Below, piece after piece: positions 1 to 8,742 of a DNA stretch of 64,000 nucleotides. The stretch is from JANRLJ01 sp033762735 (GTDB taxonomy: Bacteria > Chloroflexota > Anaerolineae > Aggregatilineales > Phototrophicaceae), in contig JANRLJ010000221.1 in assembly GCA_033762735.1 (NCBI GenBank), positions 45,468 to 109,467 on the forward strand. The letters run 5' to 3'. A model generated the notes under the pieces. The model saw only the letters and a program-made list of their open reading frames with translations, was not told where the DNA came from and ran no database searches. The number at the start of each line of letters is the position of its first letter. Within the stretch, counting starts at the first letter, position 1. Position numbers and translations under genes: made by a program.

Positions 1-1
1 C

Positions 2-892
2 GAGCGGCTCAAGGCCAAACTGGCCGCTGAAGGCCTGTTCGACAGTGACCGCAAGCGCGGTTTCCCGGCCTTCCCACAGCGCATCGGCATCGTAACCTCA
101 CCAACCGCCGCCGCCTTCCAGGATGTGCAGAATGTGCTGCGCCGCCGCTTCCCGCTGGTGGAGATTGTGCTCAGTCCGACGATGGTGCAGGGGGCAGAGG
201 CGCCGCCGCTGATTGTGGCCGCCATCGAGCGCCTCAACGACTATGGCGAGGTGGATGCAATTCTGCTGTGCCGGGGCGGTGGCAGCCTGGAAGACCTGTG
301 GCCGTTCAATGATGAGCGCGTGGCCTTAGCAGTCGCGGGCAGCCGCATCCCTGTCATCACAGGCGTGGGGCATGAGACCGATTTTACGATTGTGGATTTT
401 GTGGCCGATCTTCGCGCTCCCACGCCCAGCGCAGCGGCGGAAATGCTCACGCCCGATGTCGCTGAACTGCGCTCGAACCTGCGGCGGCTGGATGAACGCC
501 TGACCGGGATGGCCTATGATGCCGTGATCGAACGTGCCAATCAGCTTTCGGCCTTGCAGCGGACGCTGGGGCATCTCTCCCCTGCCAACACCGTCCGCAA
601 CAACCGCCAGCGCATTGATGAGTTGAACGCGCGGATGCAAAGCAACCTCAAGGCAACGCTCACGCTGCGGCACGAGCAGCTCCGCAGCCAGACGGCGGCT
701 TTAGCGGCGGCCAATCCGGAAGCAATTCTGGCGCGGGGATACGCGATCATCACGCGAATCGATGACCAGGTGCGCGTGGTGAGCGAAGATGATGTACCGG
801 GTGGGACGCGGGTAAAAATTCAATTGAAGGATGGCAGCGTGAATGCGCGGGTGGAGGACAACAGCCGATATGAACAGCGTCGACTCCTTTGA
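2..892 (+). CDS. xseA: Exonuclease VII large subunit, 5'-truncated by the window edge
   Basis: This is the C-terminal two thirds of the large, catalytic subunit of exonuclease VII, which degrades single-stranded DNA processively from both ends. The open frame runs from the first bases of the window; the methionine at 125 is internal, because the upstream codons still encode family sequence (QRIGIVTSPTAAAFQDV). The conserved stretches LLCRGGGSLEDLWPFND and ITGVGHETDFTIVDFVADLRAPTPSAAA are diagnostic of XseA. The C-terminal part is helical, ends with ARGYAII, and has a short tail. The stop overlaps the xseB start region, so the two subunits are translationally coupled. Seen: motifs and overlap. 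Known: XseA pairs with several XseB copies. Confidence 0.97.
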   Translation, partial: ERLKAKLAAEGLFDSDRKRGFPAFPQRIGIVTSPTAAAFQDVQNVLRRRFPLVEIVLSPTMVQGAEAPPLIVAAIERLNDYGEVDAILLCRGGGSLEDLWPFNDERVALAVAGSRIPVITGVGHETDFTIVDFVADLRAPTPSAAAEMLTPDVAELRSNLRRLDERLTGMAYDAVIERANQLSALQRTLGHLSPANTVRNNRQRIDELNARMQSNLKATLTLRHEQLRSQTAALAAANPEAILARGYAIITRIDDQVRVVSEDDVPGGTRVKIQLKDGSVNARVEDNSRYEQRRLL

Positions 893-1097
893 TAAGCTGG
901 CGGACAATCTCTCATTTGAGGATGCGTTCGATGAACTGGAAGACATCGTAGCGCGGCTGGAATCCGGCGAGGCCACGCTGGAGGAGTCGGTCGCGCTGTT
1001 CGAGCGGGGACGCCGCCTGTCGGAATACTGCCAGGCCTTGCTCGACCGTGCCGAACTGCGGATTAATGTGCTGACGGAAAACGGCGATGAAAACTAG
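870..1097 (+). CDS. xseB: Exonuclease VII small subunit
   Basis: A 75-residue protein of the XseB family, the small helical subunit that coats the stalk of XseA. The signature FEDAFDELEDIVARLESGEATLEESVALFERGRRL is present in order (given here as FEDAFDELEDIV then ARLESGEATLEESV). I prefer the ATG at 870 to the in-frame ATG at 843: the longer version adds only a basic stretch that reads from inside xseA, and 870 gives the usual family length. It overlaps the last 23 bases of xseA. The gene ends immediately before a palindromic repeat, and then the AT-rich unit begins. Confidence 0.93.
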   Translation: MNSVDSFDKLADNLSFEDAFDELEDIVARLESGEATLEESVALFERGRRLSEYCQALLDRAELRINVLTENGDEN

Positions 1098-1176
1098 AAC
1101 TTATTTCAAAAATGGGCATTGTACGGGCGACGCGCGCGTCGCCCCTACCGTAAATCTGAATTTTGAAATAGCTTCT
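1097..1176. repeat. MITE-like nested inverted repeat around a REP-type palindrome
   Basis: An outer inverted repeat (TATTTCAAAA at 1102-1111 and TTTTGAAATA at 1161-1170, extendable to about 15 bp with two mismatches) encloses a perfect 20-base palindrome, GGGCGACGCGCGCGTCGCCC, at 1125-1144. The palindrome has the same GTA...CTAC shoulders as the other REP-like copies in this window. It lies just after the xseB stop, where it could also act as a transcript 3' end. Confidence 0.7.
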
Positions 1177-1314
1177 AGCCAACAAGAAGAGGCTCTAAAC
1201 ATGTTTTAGTATGTTATATGCTATTTCTATAGACATACGTAGCTCGTCACAGTACAATTCAACGAAATTTTGCTTACCATTTGTGCTGATCTAATTCCAG
1301 GACAACGTTTGAAC

Positions 1315-3021
1315 ATGATCTCAAACTGGACTCTAAAGAATTTCAAATCGATTCGTGACGAAACTACATTCAATCTTTCCCCGCTTACTGTGATCGCCGG
1401 AACTAATAGTTCTGGCAAAAGTACAGTATTACAGTCAATACTTTTAATTTCACAAACTTTACAGTCCCGATTTAAGAAACAGCAACTTATTCTTAATGGT
1501 GAGTTAACAAAGCTGGGTACGCCAGAAAATTTATTACATTTTGAAACTCCTAACAATTCTTTGATAATAAAAGGAGGTTTAGATGCAGAACAAAACTCCA
1601 AACGTCTGAAACAGATAGAGTTTAACCTAGAATTTGATTTAAAGAGTAGTAGGCACGTAAGTTTACTTACTCTTAACAACTTCTTCTTTGGAAACGGGAC
1701 GTATTTCATACGAACTATCCGAATGGACAGCTCGATATCTGATGAGCAGAAAATAGTCGATGTGCGTTTAAAAACACAGCCTCACTTAGATGCAACTTTC
1801 ATTTTTTCGCAGTTTTTACCAGATCGATTTCGTTATCCAAAACCGGTAGCTGAAGTTTTTAAGGATGAATTGAATGAATTAGATGATCTTATGACTACTG
1901 CGGAATTCCGAGAAGATGCCTTAGAAGGAGATTTCAATTTACCACTTGGACGTGAAATAGCCGCTCTTTTAAATTTAGTAGCAAATAGGCTAAGTAACGT
2001 CGAAAACCTTCCTTCTGCTATAATTGGATGTACCACACGTAATGATTTACTTGCTCTATGTATCGAATTGATGCATTATGATAAGCTTGTGTTTCAAGAT
2101 TTCAAATCAAATTTCCAAAGTATTCCTCTGCGGAAGCAAATTGAAGCAAGTGCGGAAGACGACAATATTTTAGTTAATGCCGCGTTACCTAAAGAGCTAA
2201 AAGAAGGTATAGATGTTTTTAAAGTGTATTTTCAAGATAATATTCATTACTTAGGACCACTAAGGGACGACCCAAGAGTCATTTATGCTATCCCAAATAA
2301 CATTGACTTTAGGCATGTTGGTTTAAAGGGTGAATTCACGGCTGCAATGTTAACATTATACGGAATGGAAACCGTGACGTACCCTGTGACAGCATCCACT
2401 GCTAAACCAGAAATGAGAGAAGGAACACTAATCGAAGCCATCTCTTTTTGGTTAAGTCATATGGGCTTAGCCGACTCACTTAATGTAAAAGAGTTAACCA
2501 ACATAGGTTATCAATTAAATATTCAGCAGTCCAAGTTGCCTAACGATTTATCTCTTACAAATATTGGTGTAGGGGTTAGTCAAGTATTACCAACTTTGGT
2601 TATGTGTCTGCTTGTACCCAGTCCTTGCACCCTTCTAATCGAACAGCCTGAACTGCATCTACATCCTCGTGTTCAATCTATTCTAGGAGATTTTTTCTTA
2701 GGATTGACGTATATGGGTAAACAAGTGATTGTTGAAACTCATAGCGAACATATTATTAACAGGTTATTTCTACGTATTGCTCAGGACGGAGTAGAACAGA
2801 AAGAGGAAACTGAACTTTTGGAACGAATCGGAATTCTATTCGTCGAGAAAGAGGGTACGGTTTCCAGATTTAGAGAAGTTAAACCTAACGAATTTGGAGT
2901 AATTAGTGAGGACGATTGGCCGAAAGGATTTTTGGACCAGTCAATGTTAGAGATTCAGGAAAAGATAAAAGCTGCAAAAGAAAAGCGCCAGAATAAAAAA
3001 GGGTTCCTTGGGAGAAAATAA
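1315..3021 (+). CDS. AAA/ABC-type ATPase, OLD-like DUF3696 family (candidate defence protein)
   Basis: A 568-residue ATPase of the RecF/OLD-like class. Walker A is GTNSSGKST at residues 29-37, close to the N-terminus as in SMC-like ATPases. Walker B with D-loop is LLIEQPELHLHP at 440-451, and the switch-histidine motif VETHSEH is at 473-479. The segment TNIGVGVSQVLP before Walker B is signature-like. The C-terminus (REVKPNEFGVISEDDWPKGFLDQ, split here for length) resembles the DUF3696 tail, and no TOPRIM nuclease domain is visible. The ATG at 1315 puts the P-loop at the usual distance; a TTG at 1270 would add 15 non-family residues. Codons are AT-rich, unlike the flanking genes, suggesting horizontal transfer. 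The stop is one base from the start of the next gene, so they form an operon. A role in phage defence is inference from the family. Confidence 0.85.
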   Translation: MISNWTLKNFKSIRDETTFNLSPLTVIAGTNSSGKSTVLQSILLISQTLQSRFKKQQLILNGELTKLGTPENLLHFETPNNSLIIKGGLDAEQNSKRLKQIEFNLEFDLKSSRHVSLLTLNNFFFGNGTYFIRTIRMDSSISDEQKIVDVRLKTQPHLDATFIFSQFLPDRFRYPKPVAEVFKDELNELDDLMTTAEFREDALEGDFNLPLGREIAALLNLVANRLSNVENLPSAIIGCTTRNDLLALCIELMHYDKLVFQDFKSNFQSIPLRKQIEASAEDDNILVNAALPKELKEGIDVFKVYFQDNIHYLGPLRDDPRVIYAIPNNIDFRHVGLKGEFTAAMLTLYGMETVTYPVTASTAKPEMREGTLIEAISFWLSHMGLADSLNVKELTNIGYQLNIQQSKLPNDLSLTNIGVGVSQVLPTLVMCLLVPSPCTLLIEQPELHLHPRVQSILGDFFLGLTYMGKQVIVETHSEHIINRLFLRIAQDGVEQKEETELLERIGILFVEKEGTVSRFREVKPNEFGVISEDDWPKGFLDQSMLEIQEKIKAAKEKRQNKKGFLGRK

Positions 3022-3022
3022 C

Positions 3023-3994
3023 ATGCGCTTTTTTGTAGACCCTGCTATTGTAACGTTGCCTTTATTGCCTGAAGAAGTCTTTGAGGAAGACAGAGAGCAT
3101 TTTATTTGCTTTATTGAGAGTCTCAATGATTGGGCTATGCTATTAGGTAAACATAAGTTTTATGTCTCACAAGACTGTATTAAACAACTTTACAATACTG
3201 ATGCTATTGAATATCCTCCTGATCACACAACGCTCGATAGATATTGGAAAAAGTACGGTGTAGGTGAAGTTTACGCTTTGAGTGATATTTATGAAGCGTG
3301 TCAAAGATTGCTAGATATAGAAAGTCTAACAACAATTGAAAGTTTAGCAGAAGAGGAAGTTAATCCTCACTTTGATCCTTTTGAAGTGGACCTGAAACCG
3401 GAACAACTTTATAAACGTCAACACGACGCTATGCAAAAAGCGTTGTTGTTTTCATTTGGTTGCTTAACATATTTTAAGAACATAGATCATCACAAAGCCA
3501 CATTTAAGGAATTATTTATTGCTACTAGAGACTGTGATGAAACAATTGCGGTTGATGTACAAGTTTACACTCTTTCGTCCGACACGTTAGCTGGAACGAC
3601 ATTGAATTATCAGACGCAATTTCGAGCCGTTAACGATCCCAACGAGCTAGATAACCTAATATCAAACCGAGAAAAGATAAAGAAGAACTTAAAGGTAATG
3701 GTAGTAGGAGGTCATTCGAACTTTCATAGGAATTTAGAGGAGCTTCAACGAGATCGAAATTTGGATTTTAGATTTATCAATCCAGAGGAAGATGCCAAAA
3801 TTGATAAATTTAAACAAACGATTGGTAATATGGATTGCGTAATTGAAGTGACAAAGTACTCATCTCACAAATTAAAGCAAATTGCAGATCAAGCGCGAGA
3901 AATGGGCGTTCCTGTTGCAAGTTGTAATTCTCAAGGATTGAAAGAATTTGAGAGAGTCCTAGCCGAATTATCGGACATCATTGATAAACTATAA
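3023..3994 (+). CDS. Uncharacterised protein with DUF2325-like C-terminal domain, partner of the AAA ATPase
   Basis: A 323-residue protein of unknown function. Residues 224-315 resemble the DUF2325 domain: a beta strand plus VMVVGGH (225-231), then DCVIEVT (271-277) and SSH (280-282), then a strand ending in GVPVAS, the order expected for a small alpha/beta fold. Residues 1-220 match nothing I know; they are acidic and helix-rich, starting FFVDPAIV. The start at 3023 has GGGAG eight bases upstream inside the end of the ATPase gene, so the two are translationally coupled. Base composition is as AT-rich as the ATPase gene. It could be the effector or sensor of a two-gene system; this is inference. 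Its last six bases overlap the end of the convergent SDR gene. Confidence 0.75.
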   Translation: MRFFVDPAIVTLPLLPEEVFEEDREHFICFIESLNDWAMLLGKHKFYVSQDCIKQLYNTDAIEYPPDHTTLDRYWKKYGVGEVYALSDIYEACQRLLDIESLTTIESLAEEEVNPHFDPFEVDLKPEQLYKRQHDAMQKALLFSFGCLTYFKNIDHHKATFKELFIATRDCDETIAVDVQVYTLSSDTLAGTTLNYQTQFRAVNDPNELDNLISNREKIKKNLKVMVVGGHSNFHRNLEELQRDRNLDFRFINPEEDAKIDKFKQTIGNMDCVIEVTKYSSHKLKQIADQAREMGVPVASCNSQGLKEFERVLAELSDIIDKL

Positions 3995-4849
3995 TGTATT
4001 TTTAGTAGTGGTTGGATAACGCCAGCGCAGTACCCAATCCAGCGCCCGGTCGCTGAGAATCATCCGCAGCGCCATCACCGCTTTCGCATCCGCCCCGACG
4101 ATGTAGCGCGTCTTAGGTCGGCGGGCGGTAAAGGCATGGGCGACCGCCTTTGCCACCGCTTCCGGCGGTATACCCTGCGCCCCTTCCTGCGCACTGGTCA
4201 GCATCAGCCGGACATAATCATCCCCGTAAAGCTGCTGCGCTTCCGGCGGCAGTTCGCTCAGGATTTCCTCCGCATCCTGCTTGAACTTCGACCAGATCGG
4301 CGTTCGGATAACTCCCGGCTCAATTGCCGACACGCTCACCCCAAACGGTCGCATCTCCAGCCGCAGCGAATCGGTAAAGGCTTCCATCGCAAATTTGGAC
4401 ATGCAGTAGGGGGATGAAAACGCAGTGGCGACGATTCGGCCCAAAATCGAGTTGGTGTTGACGATGCGCCCGCGTGTCCTGCGAATGAGCGGCAGTAACC
4501 CCTGCGTCACTTGAATGTGCCCGAACAGGTTGACCTCTAGCTGCTGCCGGATGACCTCAATGGGCAGGAATTCGATGGGGCCGGAGGTGGCATAGCCCGC
4601 ATTGTTGAACAGGCCATACAAGCCCTCCGCGCCGACCAGTCGCATGATGCGATCTTTCGCGCTGGCGATCATCTCAGGACGGGTAAGGTCGATGAAGACA
4701 ATATCGATTCCGGCTTCCGTGAGGGCATCGGTGTTCTCACCCGGTAGCACGCCCGCCAGAATGCGGAAGTCGAGCCGATGCAGATGCAGGGCGCTGGCAA
4801 GTCCAATGCCCGACGAAGCCCCGGTGATAAAGATCGCGCGTCTGGTCAT
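3989..4849 (-). CDS. Short-chain dehydrogenase/reductase (classical SDR)
   Basis: A 286-residue NAD(P)-dependent oxidoreductase. The Rossmann cofactor motif TGASSGIG is at 9-16, the structural NNAG at 82-85, and the catalytic triad is S134, Y148 and K152 (YCMSK). The C-terminal extension of about 40 residues and the sequence RLEMRPFGVSVSAIEPGVIRTP fit the group of steroid/retinol-dehydrogenase-like SDRs; the substrate cannot be told. It is convergent with the AT-rich DUF2325 gene and their stops overlap by six bases, so the island junction lies at or within this 3' end. Base composition is that of the GC-rich backbone. Confidence 0.9.
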   Translation of the reverse strand: MTRRAIFITGASSGIGLASALHLHRLDFRILAGVLPGENTDALTEAGIDIVFIDLTRPEMIASAKDRIMRLVGAEGLYGLFNNAGYATSGPIEFLPIEVIRQQLEVNLFGHIQVTQGLLPLIRRTRGRIVNTNSILGRIVATAFSSPYCMSKFAMEAFTDSLRLEMRPFGVSVSAIEPGVIRTPIWSKFKQDAEEILSELPPEAQQLYGDDYVRLMLTSAQEGAQGIPPEAVAKAVAHAFTARRPKTRYIVGADAKAVMALRMILSDRALDWVLRWRYPTTTKNTL

Positions 4850-4912
4850 CTCGTCTCCCGAAAAATTCCCGTGTCCTCTGCATCTCTGCGGTTCATCTTG
4901 CTTGCTCTTTCT

Positions 4913-6544
4913 TCACCGTCGCAGCAGCAAGCGTGGAACAGTGTGCGCTTCTTCGACTCCCAGTAACAGCGCCAGCCCGAAAAAGGCAACAACACCTACG
5001 CCGATTCCAGCGATAACTGTTATCATGACGTGCGCCTCACTCAAAACCTGAGTGGTGCCCCACACCGCCGCGCCCATCCCTAACGCCGCGATCAGCGCCC
5101 GGCCTGCACTGCTCAGCACCGCCACATCGTGCGTCGACTCAAGCTGCTGCTCTAAGCGCTTATGCATTTTGCGCTGCATCAGCCACCACAGCGCCACGCC
5201 TTCCAGCAGTGTGGTCAGGCTGTTGGAGAGCGCCAATCCCGCGAACGGCCCCCGTATGAGGCTGTCCGGGTCGCCGATGAACTGGATAAACACGTAGCTG
5301 AGAATGATGTTAGACACCATCGACGCCAGCCCAATCCGCACCGGAGTCCAGGTGTCTGAAAGCGCATAAAACGCCCGCGACAGCACCTCCAGCAGGGCAT
5401 GTCCTGCGATACCGATGGCAAAGAAGCTCAGTGCCCAGGCCGTCGCGGCGGTGCTTTCGGCTGTAAACTGACCGCGCTCGAACATCACGGCAATGATGGG
5501 CTGGCCGAGGACGATCAGCCCGACCGACGCCGGGAATGCCAGAAACAGCACCGCGCGTAATGCCCCCGAAAGCCGATCCCGAAAGCCCACGAAATTGCCC
5601 TGCGCCGCCAGGGCGGAAAGTGACGGAAACAGCGCCGTGCCCATGCTCTGCCCAATCACACCGAGCGCGAAGAACATCAGCACCCAGGCCGTATTCAGCG
5701 CGGTCAGGCTGCCTTCCAGCATCACCGAAGCGAACGCCACATTGACCGCGAAGTTGATCTGCACCACCGCCAGCCCCAACACACGCGGCCCCATCAGCAG
5801 CAGGACTTCACGCACGCCGGGGAATCGTGGCGCAAGCAAAAACGTTAGCCGTGCCTGGATACGCGGGAGCGCGGGTAGCTGAATCGCCAGATGCAGCAGC
5901 GCCCCCAGCACCGCCCCCCAGGCCAGCCCGTAGATGTTCGCGCCGTTGACCTGAGCGACTCCCTCGGAAGCAGGCATCATTCGCGCCAGAATCAGCGCTC
6001 CGGCGATCTGCCCCAGGTTGTACATGCTGGCCGCCAGCGCGGGCAGGAAGAAAATCTGATGCGCGTTGAGGATACTCATGGTCAGGCCGCTGATGCTGAA
6101 AATGGCGGTTGTGATGAGCATCAACTGCGTCAGCGCAATAGTGAGTGTCTGTTCTTCGAGCGAGCGCCCCGGCACCAGCAGACGCGGCACGATGAACGGT
6201 GCGAGGATGACCAGCACCAGCGCCAGCAGAATCGCGGCCAGGGCGGAAAGCGTCATCACTGCGCTTGCCAGCCGCCACGCACTCGACGGGTCTTTTTCGT
6301 GCAGATAGCGGGAGAAGATCGGCAGAAACGAGGAACCAAGCGCACCGCCGGCCACCAGCGTGAACAGCATTTCGGGGATGCGCTGCGCAGCGTAGAAGGC
6401 GTCCAGTTGGGCGCTGGTGCCAAAGGTGGCCGAAAAGACGGCTGTGCGGATCAGGCCGAGTATGCCGCTGGTAAGAAAGCCCGCCAGCACGACCAGCGCC
6501 GCGCGCAGCAGTTGACGGTTGGAAAGAGCGGTTGTGGTGGTCAT
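4913..6544 (-). CDS. murJ: Lipid II flippase MurJ
   Basis: A 543-residue polytopic membrane protein of the MurJ/MviN branch of the MOP superfamily, which flips lipid II across the cytoplasmic membrane for peptidoglycan synthesis. Family sequence is clear at the N-terminus (LGLIRTAVFSATFGTSAQLDAFYAA, given here as GLIRTAVFSATFG and LDAFYAAQRIP) and in the segment LGQPIIAVMFERGQF. About 14 hydrophobic segments follow each other to the C-terminus, the usual number. The ATG at 6544 precedes TTTALSNRQLLRAALVV, leading straight into TM1. It is separated by nine bases from the toxin-antitoxin genes upstream on the same strand. Confidence 0.95.
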   Translation of the reverse strand: MTTTTALSNRQLLRAALVVLAGFLTSGILGLIRTAVFSATFGTSAQLDAFYAAQRIPEMLFTLVAGGALGSSFLPIFSRYLHEKDPSSAWRLASAVMTLSALAAILLALVLVILAPFIVPRLLVPGRSLEEQTLTIALTQLMLITTAIFSISGLTMSILNAHQIFFLPALAASMYNLGQIAGALILARMMPASEGVAQVNGANIYGLAWGAVLGALLHLAIQLPALPRIQARLTFLLAPRFPGVREVLLLMGPRVLGLAVVQINFAVNVAFASVMLEGSLTALNTAWVLMFFALGVIGQSMGTALFPSLSALAAQGNFVGFRDRLSGALRAVLFLAFPASVGLIVLGQPIIAVMFERGQFTAESTAATAWALSFFAIGIAGHALLEVLSRAFYALSDTWTPVRIGLASMVSNIILSYVFIQFIGDPDSLIRGPFAGLALSNSLTTLLEGVALWWLMQRKMHKRLEQQLESTHDVAVLSSAGRALIAALGMGAAVWGTTQVLSEAHVMITVIAGIGVGVVAFFGLALLLGVEEAHTVPRLLLRR

Positions 6545-6553
6545 GAATTCACG

Positions 6554-6940
6554 TCAGTAGGGAATGATGCAGTTCGCACCGACAACGCGGAGGTGTTTGA
6601 CGTTGCGAGTATAAATCGCAACATTGAGCCTTACAGAAGTCGCTGCAAGCAGGCAGTCAATGATTTCAATCTGACTCTTCAAGTGGACGACTTCAAACTG
6701 TTGCATCGCCCATCGTGCATCGTCCTCATTTGGAAAGAGGATGGGAAACAGACTGAGCAGTTTTTCAACACTCGCTTGCTCACTCCCGTTCTTTGTTCCT
6801 GAAATCATCTCCATACGCACCAGTGCATGAAGCACAAATCTCAGGTTTCGATTCGCATTCATCCATGCTACCGCAGGCGGAAAGCCTCGCATGAAGTCGA
6901 TCAAAATGTTGGTGTCAAGGAGTCCATCGATACTGTTCAT
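6554..6940 (-). CDS. vapC: PIN-domain toxin, VapC type
   Basis: A 128-residue PIN-fold ribonuclease toxin. The first acidic motif is LLDTNILIDF near residues 7-16, a middle acidic residue occurs in RMEMISG, and the later motif is EIIDCLLAATSVRLNVAIYTRNVKHL, with the usual D/T-N pattern. Known VapC toxins cut tRNA or rRNA; the target here is unknown. Its ATG overlaps the stop of the upstream antitoxin by four bases, the usual coupled arrangement. Confidence 0.9.
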   Translation of the reverse strand: MNSIDGLLDTNILIDFMRGFPPAVAWMNANRNLRFVLHALVRMEMISGTKNGSEQASVEKLLSLFPILFPNEDDARWAMQQFEVVHLKSQIEIIDCLLAATSVRLNVAIYTRNVKHLRVVGANCIIPY

Positions 6941-7182
6941 GCTTCGCCGCGTCTGGAAGCCCGCCGCCGAAGTTCTTCAGCAAGTTTAATGCTGTCCTGA
7001 ATATCGTCTCGATCTGCCCACAAGCCAATGATTCCGGCATCAAGGATTTCACCTAACGAAACCCCTTCAAATTCCACGCTGCGAATTTCAACCTCGACTT
7101 TGCCTGGTCGTAGATGGGGCGGCATTTGAATCTTCAACTGGCCGTCTTCAGTGATCTCAGCGGGTAAGGTAATCGAAACCAT
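6937..7182 (-). CDS. Antitoxin of the VapBC-like pair
   Basis: An 81-residue protein directly upstream of and overlapping the PIN toxin. The N-terminal part (ITEDGQLKIQMPPHLRPGKVEVEI) is a strand-rich region resembling AbrB-like DNA-binding antitoxins, and the C-terminal part (GLWADRDDIQDSIKLAEELR) is the toxin-binding helix typical of antitoxins paired with PIN toxins. I chose the ATG at 7182 rather than 7215 because the longer form reads out of the stop region of the neighbouring metallopeptidase gene. Autoregulation would be expected for the family but no operator was recognised. Confidence 0.82.
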   Translation of the reverse strand: MVSITLPAEITEDGQLKIQMPPHLRPGKVEVEIRSVEFEGVSLGEILDAGIIGLWADRDDIQDSIKLAEELRRRASRRGEA

Positions 7183-7214
7183 ACTGGTGCACCTTTCTGC
7201 ATCTCCTTGACGCA

Positions 7215-7709
7215 TTATACCCGGTAATTGTCCAGTTCACGCTCGCGCTCGGCGTAATCTGGCAGGTATTGCCCCACCAGTGCCCAGAACTGTGGACTGT
7301 GGTCGAACACTTTGAGATGCGCCAGTTCGTGCACGACGACATATTCCGCCAGCCGGGGCGGGACATAATAGAGCGCGGTGTTGAGCGTGATGTTGCCGCG
7401 CCCGGAGCAGGACCCCCACTTGCGGTACATCGTCCGCAGGGTAATGCGGTTGACCTCCAGCCCCATGCGCTTCGACCAGGTGCGCACCATGCGGCGTATC
7501 GCAACCGCATCATTCTGCGCGGTGGGTGGCGAGTCGGGAATATGCGCTTGCAGCTTTTGCAGCCCTTCCTCGATAAAGGCCTTGACCTGTGGATTGGACG
7601 GTCGCAGCCACTTCGGGATGAAGACGATCACGCCGCCATCGGGGCGGACGCGCATGACCATGGTCTTGCGCTGCTGTTTGCGAATTTCAATCGGTGGTTG
7701 TTCGGACAT
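7215..7709 (-). CDS. YgjP-like (DUF45, M48-type) zinc metallopeptidase
   Basis: A 164-residue protein of the YgjP/WLM-related DUF45 family. The zinc site is HELAHLKVFDHSPQFW, with the HExxH motif and a third histidine nine residues on. The preceding segment YRKWGSCSGRGNITLN is the usual family landmark. Length is shorter than the approx. 230-residue members, lacking part of the N-terminus, so it may be a minimal form; the ATG at 7709 is preceded by non-coding sequence. Function of the family is not settled. Confidence 0.88.
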   Translation of the reverse strand: MSEQPPIEIRKQQRKTMVMRVRPDGGVIVFIPKWLRPSNPQVKAFIEEGLQKLQAHIPDSPPTAQNDAVAIRRMVRTWSKRMGLEVNRITLRTMYRKWGSCSGRGNITLNTALYYVPPRLAEYVVVHELAHLKVFDHSPQFWALVGQYLPDYAERERELDNYRV

Positions 7710-7810
7710 AAGTCGGGCGGTAAGGCTCCTCGCGCAGGATATGCGCTAAAAACAACAAATCAATCACAGATGTGCAGAGGACACAGAATAGAGGTTTTGT
7801 AGCGGGCGGT

Positions 7811-8653
7811 TCAGGATTTGCCCATTCGCCCCTGCTGCTCATGCCGTGACCAGAACGCGAACACATCATCAACGAACGTTTCCCGGTACATCGGCAGCAC
7901 CATGAAGATATGCCCGCCGTGATATTCCCTGAATTCGGCGTTAGGAATGCCCTGCGCGATTTCCTGCTGGAAGCGCGGCGGCACCAGCAGATCGTCGGGG
8001 CTGCTGATGACCAGGGTGGGAATGCTGATCATCGGGAGGCGGTCAAGGATGTCATAGGTGCTCATCGCAGCCACTTGCAGATCAAACCCCGCTCGCGTCT
8101 GCTGGAAGGGATCGGGCGGTGCTTTGACCCAGGCGTTCATAAACGGCTCGTACTGGAACAGGTCTTCGCTAAGCAGATAGACCGCATTGAAGCGGTTGAT
8201 AAACTCATTCGGGACGCCCTGGTCGCGCATTTCCCGTGCCGACCGCAGCAGGAATTCAGTGCGTGTGCCGTTGACATTAGACCGTGCAAGTGATACCGCC
8301 GGAACCAGCGTACGCACTTTTTCCGGATGGCGCAGCGCCAGCACCATCGCAATCGCGCCGCCCATCGAAATACCAAGGATGTGGGCGCTTTTCAAGTTGT
8401 GATGATCCATCACAGCGGCGATGTCGTCGGCCATATCTTCTACCGTGACCGGGCGATTATCCCGAATCACGGTCTGTCCCGCGCCGCGATTATCCACGTT
8501 CAGCACGGTATAGCGCTCAGCCAGTCGGCGGCGCAACCCGATGCTCAGCACATCGTTGCTGTGCGACGAGAAACCGTTGATGTAGACGACAGGCGCACCC
8601 GAACCATCGAGTTCGTAATGCAAAAGCGCACCGTCACGCTGGAAGGTGGGCAT
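7811..8653 (-). CDS. Alpha/beta hydrolase
   Basis: A 280-residue alpha/beta-hydrolase-fold enzyme. The nucleophile elbow is GISMGG with Ser96. An oxyanion-hole segment INGFSSH follows the first strand, the acid is in SSPDDLLVPP, and the catalytic histidine is in YHGGHIFM near residue 252. Similar proteins include esterases, haloperoxidase-like enzymes and 3-oxoadipate enol-lactonase-like hydrolases; nothing here fixes the substrate. The gene stands alone, followed by a 100-base gap to the metallopeptidase gene. Confidence 0.85.
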   Translation of the reverse strand: MPTFQRDGALLHYELDGSGAPVVYINGFSSHSNDVLSIGLRRRLAERYTVLNVDNRGAGQTVIRDNRPVTVEDMADDIAAVMDHHNLKSAHILGISMGGAIAMVLALRHPEKVRTLVPAVSLARSNVNGTRTEFLLRSAREMRDQGVPNEFINRFNAVYLLSEDLFQYEPFMNAWVKAPPDPFQQTRAGFDLQVAAMSTYDILDRLPMISIPTLVISSPDDLLVPPRFQQEIAQGIPNAEFREYHGGHIFMVLPMYRETFVDDVFAFWSRHEQQGRMGKS

Positions 8654-8742
8654 GGGCGATTCCTTTTTTGGGGGGACGCGGATGGATGGGTTTATCTTAC
8701 CCGACTCAGCCGTGAACAGAAAGAGGCATCCGGGTTGAGCAA

